Source: Novosphingobium sp. 32-60-15
GTDB lineage: Bacteria > Pseudomonadota > Alphaproteobacteria > Sphingomonadales > Sphingomonadaceae
Length of the DNA stretch: 64,000 nucleotides
Direction: 5' to 3'
Assembly: GCF_002280675.1 (NCBI RefSeq)
Contig: NZ_NCEN01000003.1
Span: 124,001 to 188,000, forward strand
Shown: piece after piece, positions 33,862 to 41,256 of the stretch
How the letters are laid out: each line of letters opens with the position of its first letter
Position numbering within the stretch: the stretch's first letter is position 1
The notes under the pieces: generated by a model
Told to the model about the DNA's origin: nothing
Seen by the model: only the letters and a program-made list of their open reading frames with translations
Database searches by the model: none
Translations under genes and position numbers: made by a program

Positions 33862-36012
33862 CTAGCCGCGTCGCCAAGTGTGGTAGCGCTCGACCAGCTT
33901 TAGCAAAGTTTGCGGCGCGTGCTTCTTCTTCCATTCGCCCGCCGCATATTTGTTGGCTTCGGCCATCGTCGGGTAGGTATGGATCGTGCCAAGGATCTTG
34001 CCCAAGCCAAGCCCGTATTTCATCGCCAGCACATATTCGACCAGCAATTCCCCGGCATGTTCGCCCACAATCGTCACGCCAAGAATGCGATCTTTGCCCG
34101 GTGGGGTCAGCACTTTGACAAAGCCCTGCGTCGCGCTTTCAGCAATAGCCCTGTCGAGTTCGTGCATGGGATAGAAAGTTACTTCGTGGGCAATGCCCTG
34201 TTCGCGCGCTTCCCGTTCATTGATGCCCACACGCGCCACTTCGGGATCGATGAACGTGGCCTGCGGAATTACGCGGTAATCGGCCTTGAACTTGCGAAAT
34301 TGCCCGAACAGCGCGTTGACGCTGGCGTACCAAGCCTGATGCGCGGCCACGTGGGTGAGTTGGTACGGCCCGGCAATGTCACCGGCCGCAAAGATATTAG
34401 GGTAGATCGTGGCCAGATATTCGTCAGTCACGACCGTCCGGTCCGTCTCTATGCCAAGGTCTTCCAACCCATAGCCCGTCAGGCGCGGCTTGCGGCCCAC
34501 AGCCACAATCAATGCGTCGAAACCCATTTCAATTTCGCCGCCATCGCTTCGCAAAACAATGACGCGCTCATCGTCCCGGCGTTCGATGCGCAAGGCTTCG
34601 TGGCCGGTCAGGACTGTAACGCCCGAAGCGGTCAGGGCCGCGCGCGCCAGTTCTGAAACGTCGTCATCCTCGCGCCCGAGAACACGTGCGCCTTGTTCCA
34701 CCTGGGACACTTGCGCACCAAGCCGGGCGAAGGCTTGAGAAAGCTCGCAACCGATCGGTCCGCCGCCCAGCACGACGATCCGGCGCGGCATTTGATCCAA
34801 CTCGGCAAAACGCTCCCACAGCGTATCGCTCGTCAGATATCCGCTGTCTTCAAGTCCGGGCAGTGCCGGGACCACCGGTTCTGCGCCCGCTGCAATCACG
34901 ATGGATCGTGTGGTCAAACGCTCAACCTTGCCATCATCACGGGCAATCTCGACCGTCCAGGGATCGATGATCGTGGCATAACCTTTGGCCACATCGACGC
35001 CCAGCCCGGTATATCGCTCCACACTGTCATGGGGTTCGATTGCGGCGATAATGGCATGGACGCGCGCCATCACTTTGCGAAAGCTGAAGTGCGGCGTGGT
35101 GGCCTCCAGCCCATAGTCATCGGCATGGCGCATGGCGTGCGCAATCTTGGCGCTCTTGATCAGCGCTTTCGATGGAACGCAGCCATAATTCAGGCAATCG
35201 CCGCCCATCTTGTTGGCTTCGACCAGCGTCACCCGCGCTTTGACCGTGGCCGCGATGTAGGATGAAACGAGGCCCGCAGCGCCTGCACCGATCACCACCA
35301 TATTGCGGTCAAAACGGCGAGGGCGCGTCCACCGGGCATAGATGCGGCGGGCGCGGACCAGTCCCATAATCCAGCGCGCAATCCACGGCAGCGCCGCCAA
35401 AGCCACGAACGAGCCGATCAGGCCGGCAGAGGCAATGTCGCCAAGGCTTTTGATCTGCGCAAGTTGCGTCCCGGCATTGACGTAAACCACCGTGCCCAGC
35501 AGCATGCCGACTTGGCTGACCCAATAGAACGTCCATGTGCGGATCGGGGTCAGACCCATGAGCAAGTTTACCGCAAAAAACGGAAACACCGGCACCAAGC
35601 GTAACGAGAAAAGATAGAACGCTCCGTCCCGCGCGATCCCCTCGTTGACAGGCTTTAACCGGCCCCCGAACCGTGCCTGCACCCCGTCACGCAGCACATA
35701 GCGAGAGGCCAGGAATGCCAACGTGGCGCCAATGCTTGACGCAAACGATACAAGCACTGTGCCGGTGAAAACACCGAACAATGCGCCCGCAGCCAGTGTC
35801 ATTATGGCGGCCCCTGGCACTGAAAACGCCGTGAGCGTGACATAGCCAACGAAGAAAGCAGCAATCACCACCAGCGGCTTTGCCTGATAGAATGCGTCCA
35901 ACTGCTGTTGTTGCGCCTTGAGGCTATCCAGCGTCAGGTATTGCCCGAGATCGAACAGGAACCATGCGGCAATGGCCAAAACAAACAAAATGCCGATAAC
36001 GATGCGCTTCAC
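33862..36012 (-). CDS. Fusion of a VTT (TVP38/DedA-like) membrane domain with a mercuric-reductase-like flavoprotein
   Basis: A 716-residue two-part protein. Residues ~1-235 are a VTT/TVP38 membrane domain (FFVGYVTLTAFSVPGAAIMTLAAGALFGVFTGTVLVSFASSIGATLAFLASRY, then FLVRLVPVFPFFAVNLLMGLT-like helices). Residues ~250-716 are a class I pyridine nucleotide-disulfide oxidoreductase: FAD motif VVIGAGAAGLVSSYIAA, redox pair in GGDCLNYGCVPSK, NAD(P)H motif IVVLGGGPIGCELSQAFARLG, ATG-like FAAGDIAG, and a C-terminal dimerisation domain. The redox disulfide is intact, but the terminal Cys pair of mercuric reductase is absent, so the substrate is unlikely to be Hg(II). Start is uncertain: a TTG at 36069 lacks a ribosome site, so I use GTG 36012 (MKRIVIGILF). 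Confidence 0.85.
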   Translation of the reverse strand: MKRIVIGILFVLAIAAWFLFDLGQYLTLDSLKAQQQQLDAFYQAKPLVVIAAFFVGYVTLTAFSVPGAAIMTLAAGALFGVFTGTVLVSFASSIGATLAFLASRYVLRDGVQARFGGRLKPVNEGIARDGAFYLFSLRLVPVFPFFAVNLLMGLTPIRTWTFYWVSQVGMLLGTVVYVNAGTQLAQIKSLGDIASAGLIGSFVALAALPWIARWIMGLVRARRIYARWTRPRRFDRNMVVIGAGAAGLVSSYIAATVKARVTLVEANKMGGDCLNYGCVPSKALIKSAKIAHAMRHADDYGLEATTPHFSFRKVMARVHAIIAAIEPHDSVERYTGLGVDVAKGYATIIDPWTVEIARDDGKVERLTTRSIVIAAGAEPVVPALPGLEDSGYLTSDTLWERFAELDQMPRRIVVLGGGPIGCELSQAFARLGAQVSQVEQGARVLGREDDDVSELARAALTASGVTVLTGHEALRIERRDDERVIVLRSDGGEIEMGFDALIVAVGRKPRLTGYGLEDLGIETDRTVVTDEYLATIYPNIFAAGDIAGPYQLTHVAAHQAWYASVNALFGQFRKFKADYRVIPQATFIDPEVARVGINEREAREQGIAHEVTFYPMHELDRAIAESATQGFVKVLTPPGKDRILGVTIVGEHAGELLVEYVLAMKYGLGLGKILGTIHTYPTMAEANKYAAGEWKKKHAPQTLLKLVERYHTWRRG

Positions 36013-36090
36013 TTGCGGTCTCTTTCGTTGGGCACGCCCGATTTCACGGTTCGATTGTTTGCTCGGCAATCATGGAGATATTCAAGCCTG

Positions 36091-37203
36091 TCAGGCATCT
36101 TCGGCCGTATACCGCCGCACGAAGCCCCGGTCGATCCGGTCTTTAAGCCGCCATACCCATTTGCCAGCGGTCACGAACGGCCCCCATGACAGGATGGCTT
36201 GCCGTTTGCCATGGGCAAGCAGGTAAAGCGTCCAGCGTCGCGGTGTATATGTGTCATCGCCCTTGCCCTCGACGCTCGCCCGGATGTTTGCAGCAAGGAC
36301 AGGCCCCGCCTTGACGGCATGAACGCCGGAGTGCTCAACTTTGCGGTCAGTCCGTTCAATCACATCGCCTGCTGCAAGGATGTAGGGGTGGGAAATGCTG
36401 CGTAAGTCTGCGCCAACTTGAACGAAGCCGTTCGCGGTGCAGGCAAGACCCGACTGGGCAAGCCAAGTCTGCGCACGGCTGCCAGTTGCCGCTACGACGC
36501 AATCGGCGCGCAAAAATGCCCCGTTTGACAGGCTAAGTCCCTCTGCGGTTCCCGTACCTTGTGCAAAATGCACGTTGATGTTTCGCTGGCTGATGGCGGT
36601 TGTGACCAGAGCGCGCACTTTGTCAGCGTGTCCTGCAAGAAAACTTTCCTGCGGACTGACCAACGATACTATGGCCCGAACCGCGCAACGGCGCAGGGCA
36701 GCGTCTATGCCAAAAGCCAATTCCACGCCTGCAGCCCCGCCACCAACCACCACAACGTCCGCCGTGCCGCGCTGCTGCGCTTGCGTGGCAAAGGCTGACC
36801 ATTTCGCCACAAACTCGTCCACCGGCTTTACCGGCAACAGCTTGTCACCAAGCGCCAAAAGCTGTGTCAAATTGGTCTCGCCACCAGTCGCGAGCGAAGC
36901 CAAGTCAAAGGTCATGCATTCGCCCGATGACAAATGCATTGTGCGCGCATCTGCGTCGATGCCGACAATATCTGCGATGACCAGCTTGGTGCTTGCCTTC
37001 CTGGCCAGCGGTTCAAGATCGATCATCAGGTCAGATGCTTGATAATTGCCAGCCAACCAGCCCGGCAGCATTCCGGAATAGGCGGTGTAGCGAGAAGAGG
37101 TCACCAGCCAGCGCTTTGTCTGCGGAAGCGGGCGCCTTGCCCAATCTGCAAGGACAGAAAGGTGCGCATGGCCTCCGCCAGCTAGGATAATCCGCTCTGT
37201 CAT
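36091..37203 (-). CDS. NADH dehydrogenase-like FAD oxidoreductase (SelD-partner type)
   Basis: A 370-residue flavoprotein. The FAD site is IILAGGGHAHLSVL, with the GGGHAHL variant typical of the pyridine nucleotide-disulfide oxidoreductase family often linked to SelD (TIGR03169-like). A second nucleotide site is VVVVGGGAAGVELAFGI, and the conserved YILAAGDVIE closes the FAD domain. There is no redox CxxxxC, so it probably passes electrons from NAD(P)H to a quinone or other acceptor at the membrane. ATG at 37203 gives MTERIILAGGG; an in-frame start at 37215 is possible. It precedes the VTT fusion gene on the same strand with a 78-bp gap, so both may act on one membrane redox step. Confidence 0.82.
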   Translation of the reverse strand: MTERIILAGGGHAHLSVLADWARRPLPQTKRWLVTSSRYTAYSGMLPGWLAGNYQASDLMIDLEPLARKASTKLVIADIVGIDADARTMHLSSGECMTFDLASLATGGETNLTQLLALGDKLLPVKPVDEFVAKWSAFATQAQQRGTADVVVVGGGAAGVELAFGIDAALRRCAVRAIVSLVSPQESFLAGHADKVRALVTTAISQRNINVHFAQGTGTAEGLSLSNGAFLRADCVVAATGSRAQTWLAQSGLACTANGFVQVGADLRSISHPYILAAGDVIERTDRKVEHSGVHAVKAGPVLAANIRASVEGKGDDTYTPRRWTLYLLAHGKRQAILSWGPFVTAGKWVWRLKDRIDRGFVRRYTAEDA

Positions 37204-37336
37204 CTGACACTGCAAATGGCACTAAACGCCCGGCTGTGCGAGTCTGGCTCTAAAGACATGCCAAGCCGGTTGACGTCGTTACCAATCGTGTCCGATGTAT
37301 TGTGCCAAGATAATCACAGGGGTTGAGGATTCGGCC

Positions 37337-38092
37337 ATGACAGCAATACCAGAAAAACCCCCTGCAATTCGCGGCGCGCGTGTTTCACGCTGGGCTGTCG
37401 GACTAATCATCGCCGCGATCATATTGGGTGCGCTCGGTTTGACGCTCGCCCGCTATGACATGATTGGTAAAATGCTCGGCTTCTCGGCGTTTATGCTGGG
37501 GGGATTGTTGGCGTTGGTCGGCTTGCTGGTCAGCCTCGTTGCTTTGTGGCGCGGCAGGCAGGTTCCGCTTTCGGCCAGGAAGGGTTTGATTGGGGCCATG
37601 GCTGTGGCTGCGCTCTATGCTGGTTTTCTGGCAACCCGGCCAATGGCTGCAGGCGACGCGCCGCCGTTGCATGATTTGACCACCGACCTTGCCAATCCGC
37701 CGCAATTTGAAACGCTTACGCTGCGGGAAGACAATCTTGTCGGCGTGGACACCGTTGAGAACTGGCGCACGATCCACGCGCAGGCCTATGGCAAACTGCA
37801 ACCGGTCATCATCGGACAGCCTGTTGCTGATGTTACGGCAAAGGCAGAACAGCTTGCCCGCGAAGCTGGCTGGACGATTGTGAAAAGCGATCCGGCGCGG
37901 GGCCATCTGGAGGCGACAGCAAGCGTTTCCTTCATCCGCTTTCAGGATGACGTTGTGCTGCGTATCACGCCTGAAGCAGGCGGCCTTAAATCAAAAGTCG
38001 ACATGCGTTCGGTCAGCCGCGTCGGCGTGGGCGATCTGGGCGTCAACGCCCGCCGCATTCAGGACTTTTTGCAGGCTTTGGCCAAGGCCTGA
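37337..38092 (+). CDS. DUF1499 family membrane protein
   Basis: A 251-residue protein with three N-terminal membrane segments (about residues 18-40, 45-70 and 80-98) and a periplasmic DUF1499 domain (PPLHDLTTDLANPPQFETLT ... LQPVIIGQPVADVTAKAEQLAREAGWTIV ... DDVVLRITPEAGGLKSKVDMRSVSRVGVGDLGVNARRIQDFLQAL). Function is unknown. Start ATG at 37337 has GAGGA 8 bases upstream. It is divergent from the FAD oxidoreductase gene and convergent, with only 9 bp between the stops, with the ArsR-family gene. Confidence 0.85.
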   Translation: MTAIPEKPPAIRGARVSRWAVGLIIAAIILGALGLTLARYDMIGKMLGFSAFMLGGLLALVGLLVSLVALWRGRQVPLSARKGLIGAMAVAALYAGFLATRPMAAGDAPPLHDLTTDLANPPQFETLTLREDNLVGVDTVENWRTIHAQAYGKLQPVIIGQPVADVTAKAEQLAREAGWTIVKSDPARGHLEATASVSFIRFQDDVVLRITPEAGGLKSKVDMRSVSRVGVGDLGVNARRIQDFLQALAKA

Positions 38093-38101
38093 TCCAGCAC
38101 G

Positions 38102-38488
38102 TCACACAACTTTGGCAAACGCCGCTACGCCGACGAGCGATTTTTCCACGGGAGTAGATGGCGACATCGTCGGCAGTGCCAGCTTGTGCTGGCCCCCGCA
38201 AAAAATGGCCTCCATCGTGTGAACGCACAAGTCCACACTATCACTGGCTAGACTATACCACACCTGCTTGGCCTCTTTGCGGGTGCTGACAAGATCGGCC
38301 CGGCGCAATTCGGCAAGCTGCTGGCTAAGCGCAGGTTGCGTGATTTCGGTAATCTCGCCGATTTCTGCCACCGTCCGTTCGCCGCGCAGCAGGCAACTCA
38401 AGATCATCAAGCGCTGCGGCTGGGCATAAACGCGCAGCTTTTCGGCAACTTCGGCTGCCAGTTCACGGCTTTCGAAGATCGCGCTCAT
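38102..38488 (-). CDS. ArsR-family repressor, candidate persulfide sensor (SqrR/BigR-like)
   Basis: A 128-residue winged-helix regulator: LRVYAQPQRLMILSCLL, the recognition region EITEITQPALSQQLAELRRADLVSTRKEAKQVWYSL, and a C-terminal helix. It has Cys32 (ILSCLL) and Cys97 (EAIFCGG), plus Cys88. SqrR and BigR sense sulfide through two cysteines in the same two helices about 66 residues apart, and here the spacing is 65. The gene sits in a sulfide-oxidation locus and its ATG overlaps the peroxiredoxin stop by ATGA. I infer that it represses the divergent promoters at 39115-39221 until persulfide forms a Cys32-Cys97 (poly)sulfide link. Confidence 0.85.
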   Translation of the reverse strand: MSAIFESRELAAEVAEKLRVYAQPQRLMILSCLLRGERTVAEIGEITEITQPALSQQLAELRRADLVSTRKEAKQVWYSLASDSVDLCVHTMEAIFCGGQHKLALPTMSPSTPVEKSLVGVAAFAKVV

Positions 38489-39114
38489 GGCAGGGTGCGG
38501 CAGAACCAGTCTGCTCCTTCTGCCACATCTTCGCTACCGCCGGGCGGCGGCGCGAGCAGCGGTGCTCCGGGTTGCCAACCTTCTGGCGCAAAACCTTTGC
38601 CATCGTCCACGGCCTGAAGTGCCATGATAAGCCGCAGCATTTCATCTGCCGAACGCCCGACGTTGGGCGGATAGCACGTGACCGCGCGAACGATGCCCAA
38701 CGGATCAATGAAGTAGGCTGATCGCATCGCCATCGCATCCGTGCTGGCTGTATCAATCATGCCATAAGCATGGCCTATGACCATGCTGGGATCTTCGATG
38801 ATCGGGAAATCAATCGACACGCCAAACTGCTGCTCGATCGCGCGGACCCAAGCCAGATGCGCATAGAGGCTATCAACCGAAAGGCCGAGCAAAGCGCAGT
38901 CCGCTGCGGCAAATTCAGCCTTAAGTCTGGCAAGGCCAATGAATTCCGTCGTGCAGACCGGTGTAAAATCAGCCGGATGGGCAAAGAAAATCAGCCACCG
39001 TCCGCGATAGGATGAAAGCTTGAATTCGCCCTTGGTCGTGCGGGCGATGAAATCTGGCGCGAGATCGCCGATCCGGATCATCCGCGATGTGATGGCATTG
39101 GGGGCTTCGGTCAT
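38485..39114 (-). CDS. Peroxiredoxin (Prx6/AhpC-type)
   Basis: A 209-residue thiol peroxidase that reduces H2O2 and organic hydroperoxides, and possibly persulfides. The thioredoxin fold starts IRIGDLAPDFIARTTKGEFKLSSYRGRWLIFFAHPADFTPVCTTEF, with peroxidatic Cys54. The length and the C-terminal PPNVGRSADEMLRLIMALQ motif match the Prx6 subfamily, which has a long C-terminal extension. Start ATG at 39114 follows AAGGAA; the frame to 39168 runs into the promoter. It is the first gene of the leftward unit peroxiredoxin-ArsR, divergent from the sulfide genes. Confidence 0.9.
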   Translation of the reverse strand: MTEAPNAITSRMIRIGDLAPDFIARTTKGEFKLSSYRGRWLIFFAHPADFTPVCTTEFIGLARLKAEFAAADCALLGLSVDSLYAHLAWVRAIEQQFGVSIDFPIIEDPSMVIGHAYGMIDTASTDAMAMRSAYFIDPLGIVRAVTCYPPNVGRSADEMLRLIMALQAVDDGKGFAPEGWQPGAPLLAPPPGGSEDVAEGADWFCRTLP

Positions 39115-39159
39115 AGTTCCTTCCGTGTCGGCGCCACTCGCCATGCTTAAAAGAGGTGT

Positions 39160-39199
39160 TTGACACAACTCTATTATTTGATTACACAGTTTATGTAAA
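39160..39199. promoter_or_regulatory. Divergent promoters with a shared candidate operator
   Basis: The intergenic DNA between the peroxiredoxin and persulfide-dioxygenase genes is the most AT-rich in the area. Rightward, TTGACA (39160-39165) is followed after 17 bases by a weak -10, TACACA (39183-39188). Leftward, TTTACA (complement of 39194-39199) is followed after 17 bases by TAATAG (complement of 39171-39176). The inverted repeat TTACA-N7-TGTAA (39182-39198) overlaps the rightward -10 and the leftward -35, the right place for an ArsR-type repressor to block both. Assignment to the ArsR-family protein is inferred from position. Confidence 0.45.
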
Positions 39200-39221
39200 T
39201 ATGATTTCGATGGAGATTTTT

Positions 39222-40151
39222 ATGACCGACTCACCATCCGACATCGCTCTTGCCAGAGCCAATGCGCAGGTTGCGGCCGCGCATATGGGCGTGCCGGTTA
39301 TCAAGGCATTCTTTGATCAGGCGACTTTCACGGTCACTTACGTTGTCCACGATTCCGAAAGCAGACGCGCCGCTATTATCGACAGCGTCCTGGACTTTGA
39401 TCCAGCTTCGGGTCGCACCTCCTTCTCTTCGGCAGATGCCGTTATTGCCTATGTCGAAGAGAAGGAGCTTGCCGTTGACTGGCTGCTTGAAACCCACGCC
39501 CATGCCGATCACTTGTCAGCGGCGCCCTATTTGCAGCGAAAGCTGGGCGGCAAAATTGCCATCGGGGAACACATCGTCACGGTCCAGAATGTCTTTGGCA
39601 AACTGTTCAATGCGGGCACCGATTTCCAGCGCGATGGTTCGGATTTTGACCAGTTGTGGAAAGACGGCGATCAGTTCGCCATTGGTGGCCTGAGCGTTAC
39701 GGTCTTGCACGTTCCCGGCCACACGCCTGCCTGCATCGCTTATGTCATTGGTGACGCGGTGTTCGTCGGTGATACCATGTTTATGCCTGATTACGGCACG
39801 GCGCGCGCAGACTTTCCCGGCGGCAATGCCCGGGTCCTGTATCAATCGGCACGGCGCATCTTGTCGCTGCCGCCCGAAACGCGGCTGTTCATGTGCCACG
39901 ATTACCTGCCTGCAGGGCGCACGGAATATGTTTGGGAAACCACTGTAGAAGCTGAACGGAAAGCCAACATCCACATTCATGATGGCCAGACCGAAGACGC
40001 CTTTGTCGCCATGCGCGAAGCGCGCGATGCAAAGCTTGATATGCCGCGCCTGATCCTGCCTTCGGTGCAGGTCAACATGCGCGCAGGCCATCTGCCTCCT
40101 GCCGAGGAGAACGGCGTCACGTACCTCAAGATTCCGGTGAACGCCGTATGA
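39222..40151 (+). CDS. MBL-fold persulfide dioxygenase-like hydrolase (ETHE1/Blh type)
   Basis: A 309-residue metallo-beta-lactamase-fold protein. The iron-binding motif is THAHADH (His92, His94, Asp96, His97), followed by HVPGHTPACIAYVIGD, VFVGDTMFMPDYGTARADFPGG and FMCHDYLPAG, the set found in persulfide dioxygenases and the Blh proteins of bigR operons that oxidise glutathione persulfide to sulfite. There is no fused rhodanese; the DUF442 domain that accompanies many Blh proteins is instead on the oxidoreductase four genes downstream. Start ATG at 39222 has GGAG upstream. It is the first gene of the rightward sulfur operon. Confidence 0.9.
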   Translation: MTDSPSDIALARANAQVAAAHMGVPVIKAFFDQATFTVTYVVHDSESRRAAIIDSVLDFDPASGRTSFSSADAVIAYVEEKELAVDWLLETHAHADHLSAAPYLQRKLGGKIAIGEHIVTVQNVFGKLFNAGTDFQRDGSDFDQLWKDGDQFAIGGLSVTVLHVPGHTPACIAYVIGDAVFVGDTMFMPDYGTARADFPGGNARVLYQSARRILSLPPETRLFMCHDYLPAGRTEYVWETTVEAERKANIHIHDGQTEDAFVAMREARDAKLDMPRLILPSVQVNMRAGHLPPAEENGVTYLKIPVNAV

Positions 40152-40588
40152 TCGCAGCCTATCCAAACGCCATGCCGTTGCAGGGCCTTGCAGGCGGTCT
40201 CCTGATTGGGCTGGCGGCGGCGGTTATGCTGCTCGGCCTCGGGCGGATCGCCGGGGTCAGCGGCCTTGCTGCGCGCGCTACCGGTATCACAGGGGCAGGG
40301 GCCCCGCGCGGAGTTGCCATAGCATTCGTGCTGGGGCTTCCACTGGGCGCGCTCATCATCGCGCTTATGACCGGCGGCATAGAAGCCCGGTTTCCGCCTT
40401 CAATCTGGCCGCTTGTCATCGGCGGATTGCTCGTCGGCTTCGGGACGCGGCTCGGTTCGGGCTGCACAAGTGGCCACGGCGTTTGCGGTTTATCGCGGCT
40501 GTCGCCCCGATCCATGCTGGCAACGGCTCTTTTCATGGCAAGCGGTTTTGCCACCGTCGGATTGCTACGGGCAGGGGGGCTTTTGTAA
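40148..40588 (+). CDS. YeeE/YedE-family sulfur-compound transporter, first half
   Basis: A 146-residue membrane protein with about four helices and the conserved GFGTRLGSGCTSGHGVCGLSRLSPRSMLATALF motif of the YeeE/YedE (DUF395) family. Cysteines in this motif line a thiosulfate/persulfide-type conduction path in characterised members. In many bacteria the transporter is split into two half-size proteins (PmpA/PmpB type), as here. The ATG overlaps the preceding stop (ATGA, 40148-40151). Confidence 0.88.
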   Translation: MIAAYPNAMPLQGLAGGLLIGLAAAVMLLGLGRIAGVSGLAARATGITGAGAPRGVAIAFVLGLPLGALIIALMTGGIEARFPPSIWPLVIGGLLVGFGTRLGSGCTSGHGVCGLSRLSPRSMLATALFMASGFATVGLLRAGGLL

Positions 40589-40998
40589 TGCAGATTTTGG
40601 TCGCTCTTGTATCCGGCCTGTTGTTCGGCGCTGGTCTTGGATGGTCGGGCATGGCTGATCCCGTGCGCGTGCAAGCTTTCCTGGATGTGTTCGGCAATTG
40701 GGACCCGACGCTGGCTTTTGTCATGGGTGGCGCCATCATCCCGATGGCGATCGCATGGATCATCAAGCGCAAGCTTTCCACACCCCTTGCTGCCCCCAGC
40801 TTCGAACTGCCCGGCACGACAAACCTTGACCGCCCGTTGGCGATTGGCGCGGTCCTTTTCGGCATGGGTTGGGGCATTGCTGGCCTTTGCCCCGGTCCTG
40901 CGCTGGCCGATCTGGCCATTGCACCGCTGGCGGTTCTGCCATTCGTGCTTGCGATGTTTGCAGGCATGCTGGTGCAGCGCGCCTTTCCTTTGAATTAA
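40588..40998 (+). CDS. YeeE/YedE-family sulfur-compound transporter, second half
   Basis: A 136-residue membrane protein, the second half of the split YeeE/YedE transporter (DUF6691-like): LVSGLLFGAGLGWSGMADPVRVQAFLDVFGNWDPTLAFVMGGA, then IGAVLFGMGWGIAGLCPGPALADL with the functional Cys of the GLCPGPA motif. Its ATG shares bases with the TAA of the first half (TAATG), so the two subunits are made together and very probably form one transporter in the inner membrane. Confidence 0.88.
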   Translation: MQILVALVSGLLFGAGLGWSGMADPVRVQAFLDVFGNWDPTLAFVMGGAIIPMAIAWIIKRKLSTPLAAPSFELPGTTNLDRPLAIGAVLFGMGWGIAGLCPGPALADLAIAPLAVLPFVLAMFAGMLVQRAFPLN

Positions 40999-41018
40999 TC
41001 CTGAGAGGACATCTGGTT

Positions 41019-41222
41019 ATGACCAAGAACATGGGTTCAATCGACCGCATACTCCGCTTGCTGGTCGTCCTCGCAATTGCCGCAGCTTATCTGCTCGGCC
41101 ATTTATCAGGCACGGTTGCTGTTGCGCTCGGCGTGGTAGCCGCAGTGTTTTTCCTGACCAGCCTGATGGGGACATGCCCCGCTTATCTGCCCTTCGGGAT
41201 TTCCACGCGCAACAAGCCTTAA
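41019..41222 (+). CDS. DUF2892 (YgaP-membrane-like) small membrane protein
   Basis: A 67-residue protein with two membrane helices (RILRLLVVLAIAAAYLLGHL and VAVALGVVAAVFFLTSLMG) and the conserved GTCPAYLPFGI end of DUF2892 proteins, known as the membrane part of the rhodanese YgaP. The Cys in GTCP may carry sulfane sulfur. GAGAGGA precedes the ATG. It lies between the sulfur transporter and the sulfide:quinone-type oxidoreductase. Confidence 0.85.
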   Translation: MTKNMGSIDRILRLLVVLAIAAAYLLGHLSGTVAVALGVVAAVFFLTSLMGTCPAYLPFGISTRNKP

Positions 41223-41256
41223 ATCGCAGAAAACCGGCCTCGACAGGACACCCAAG

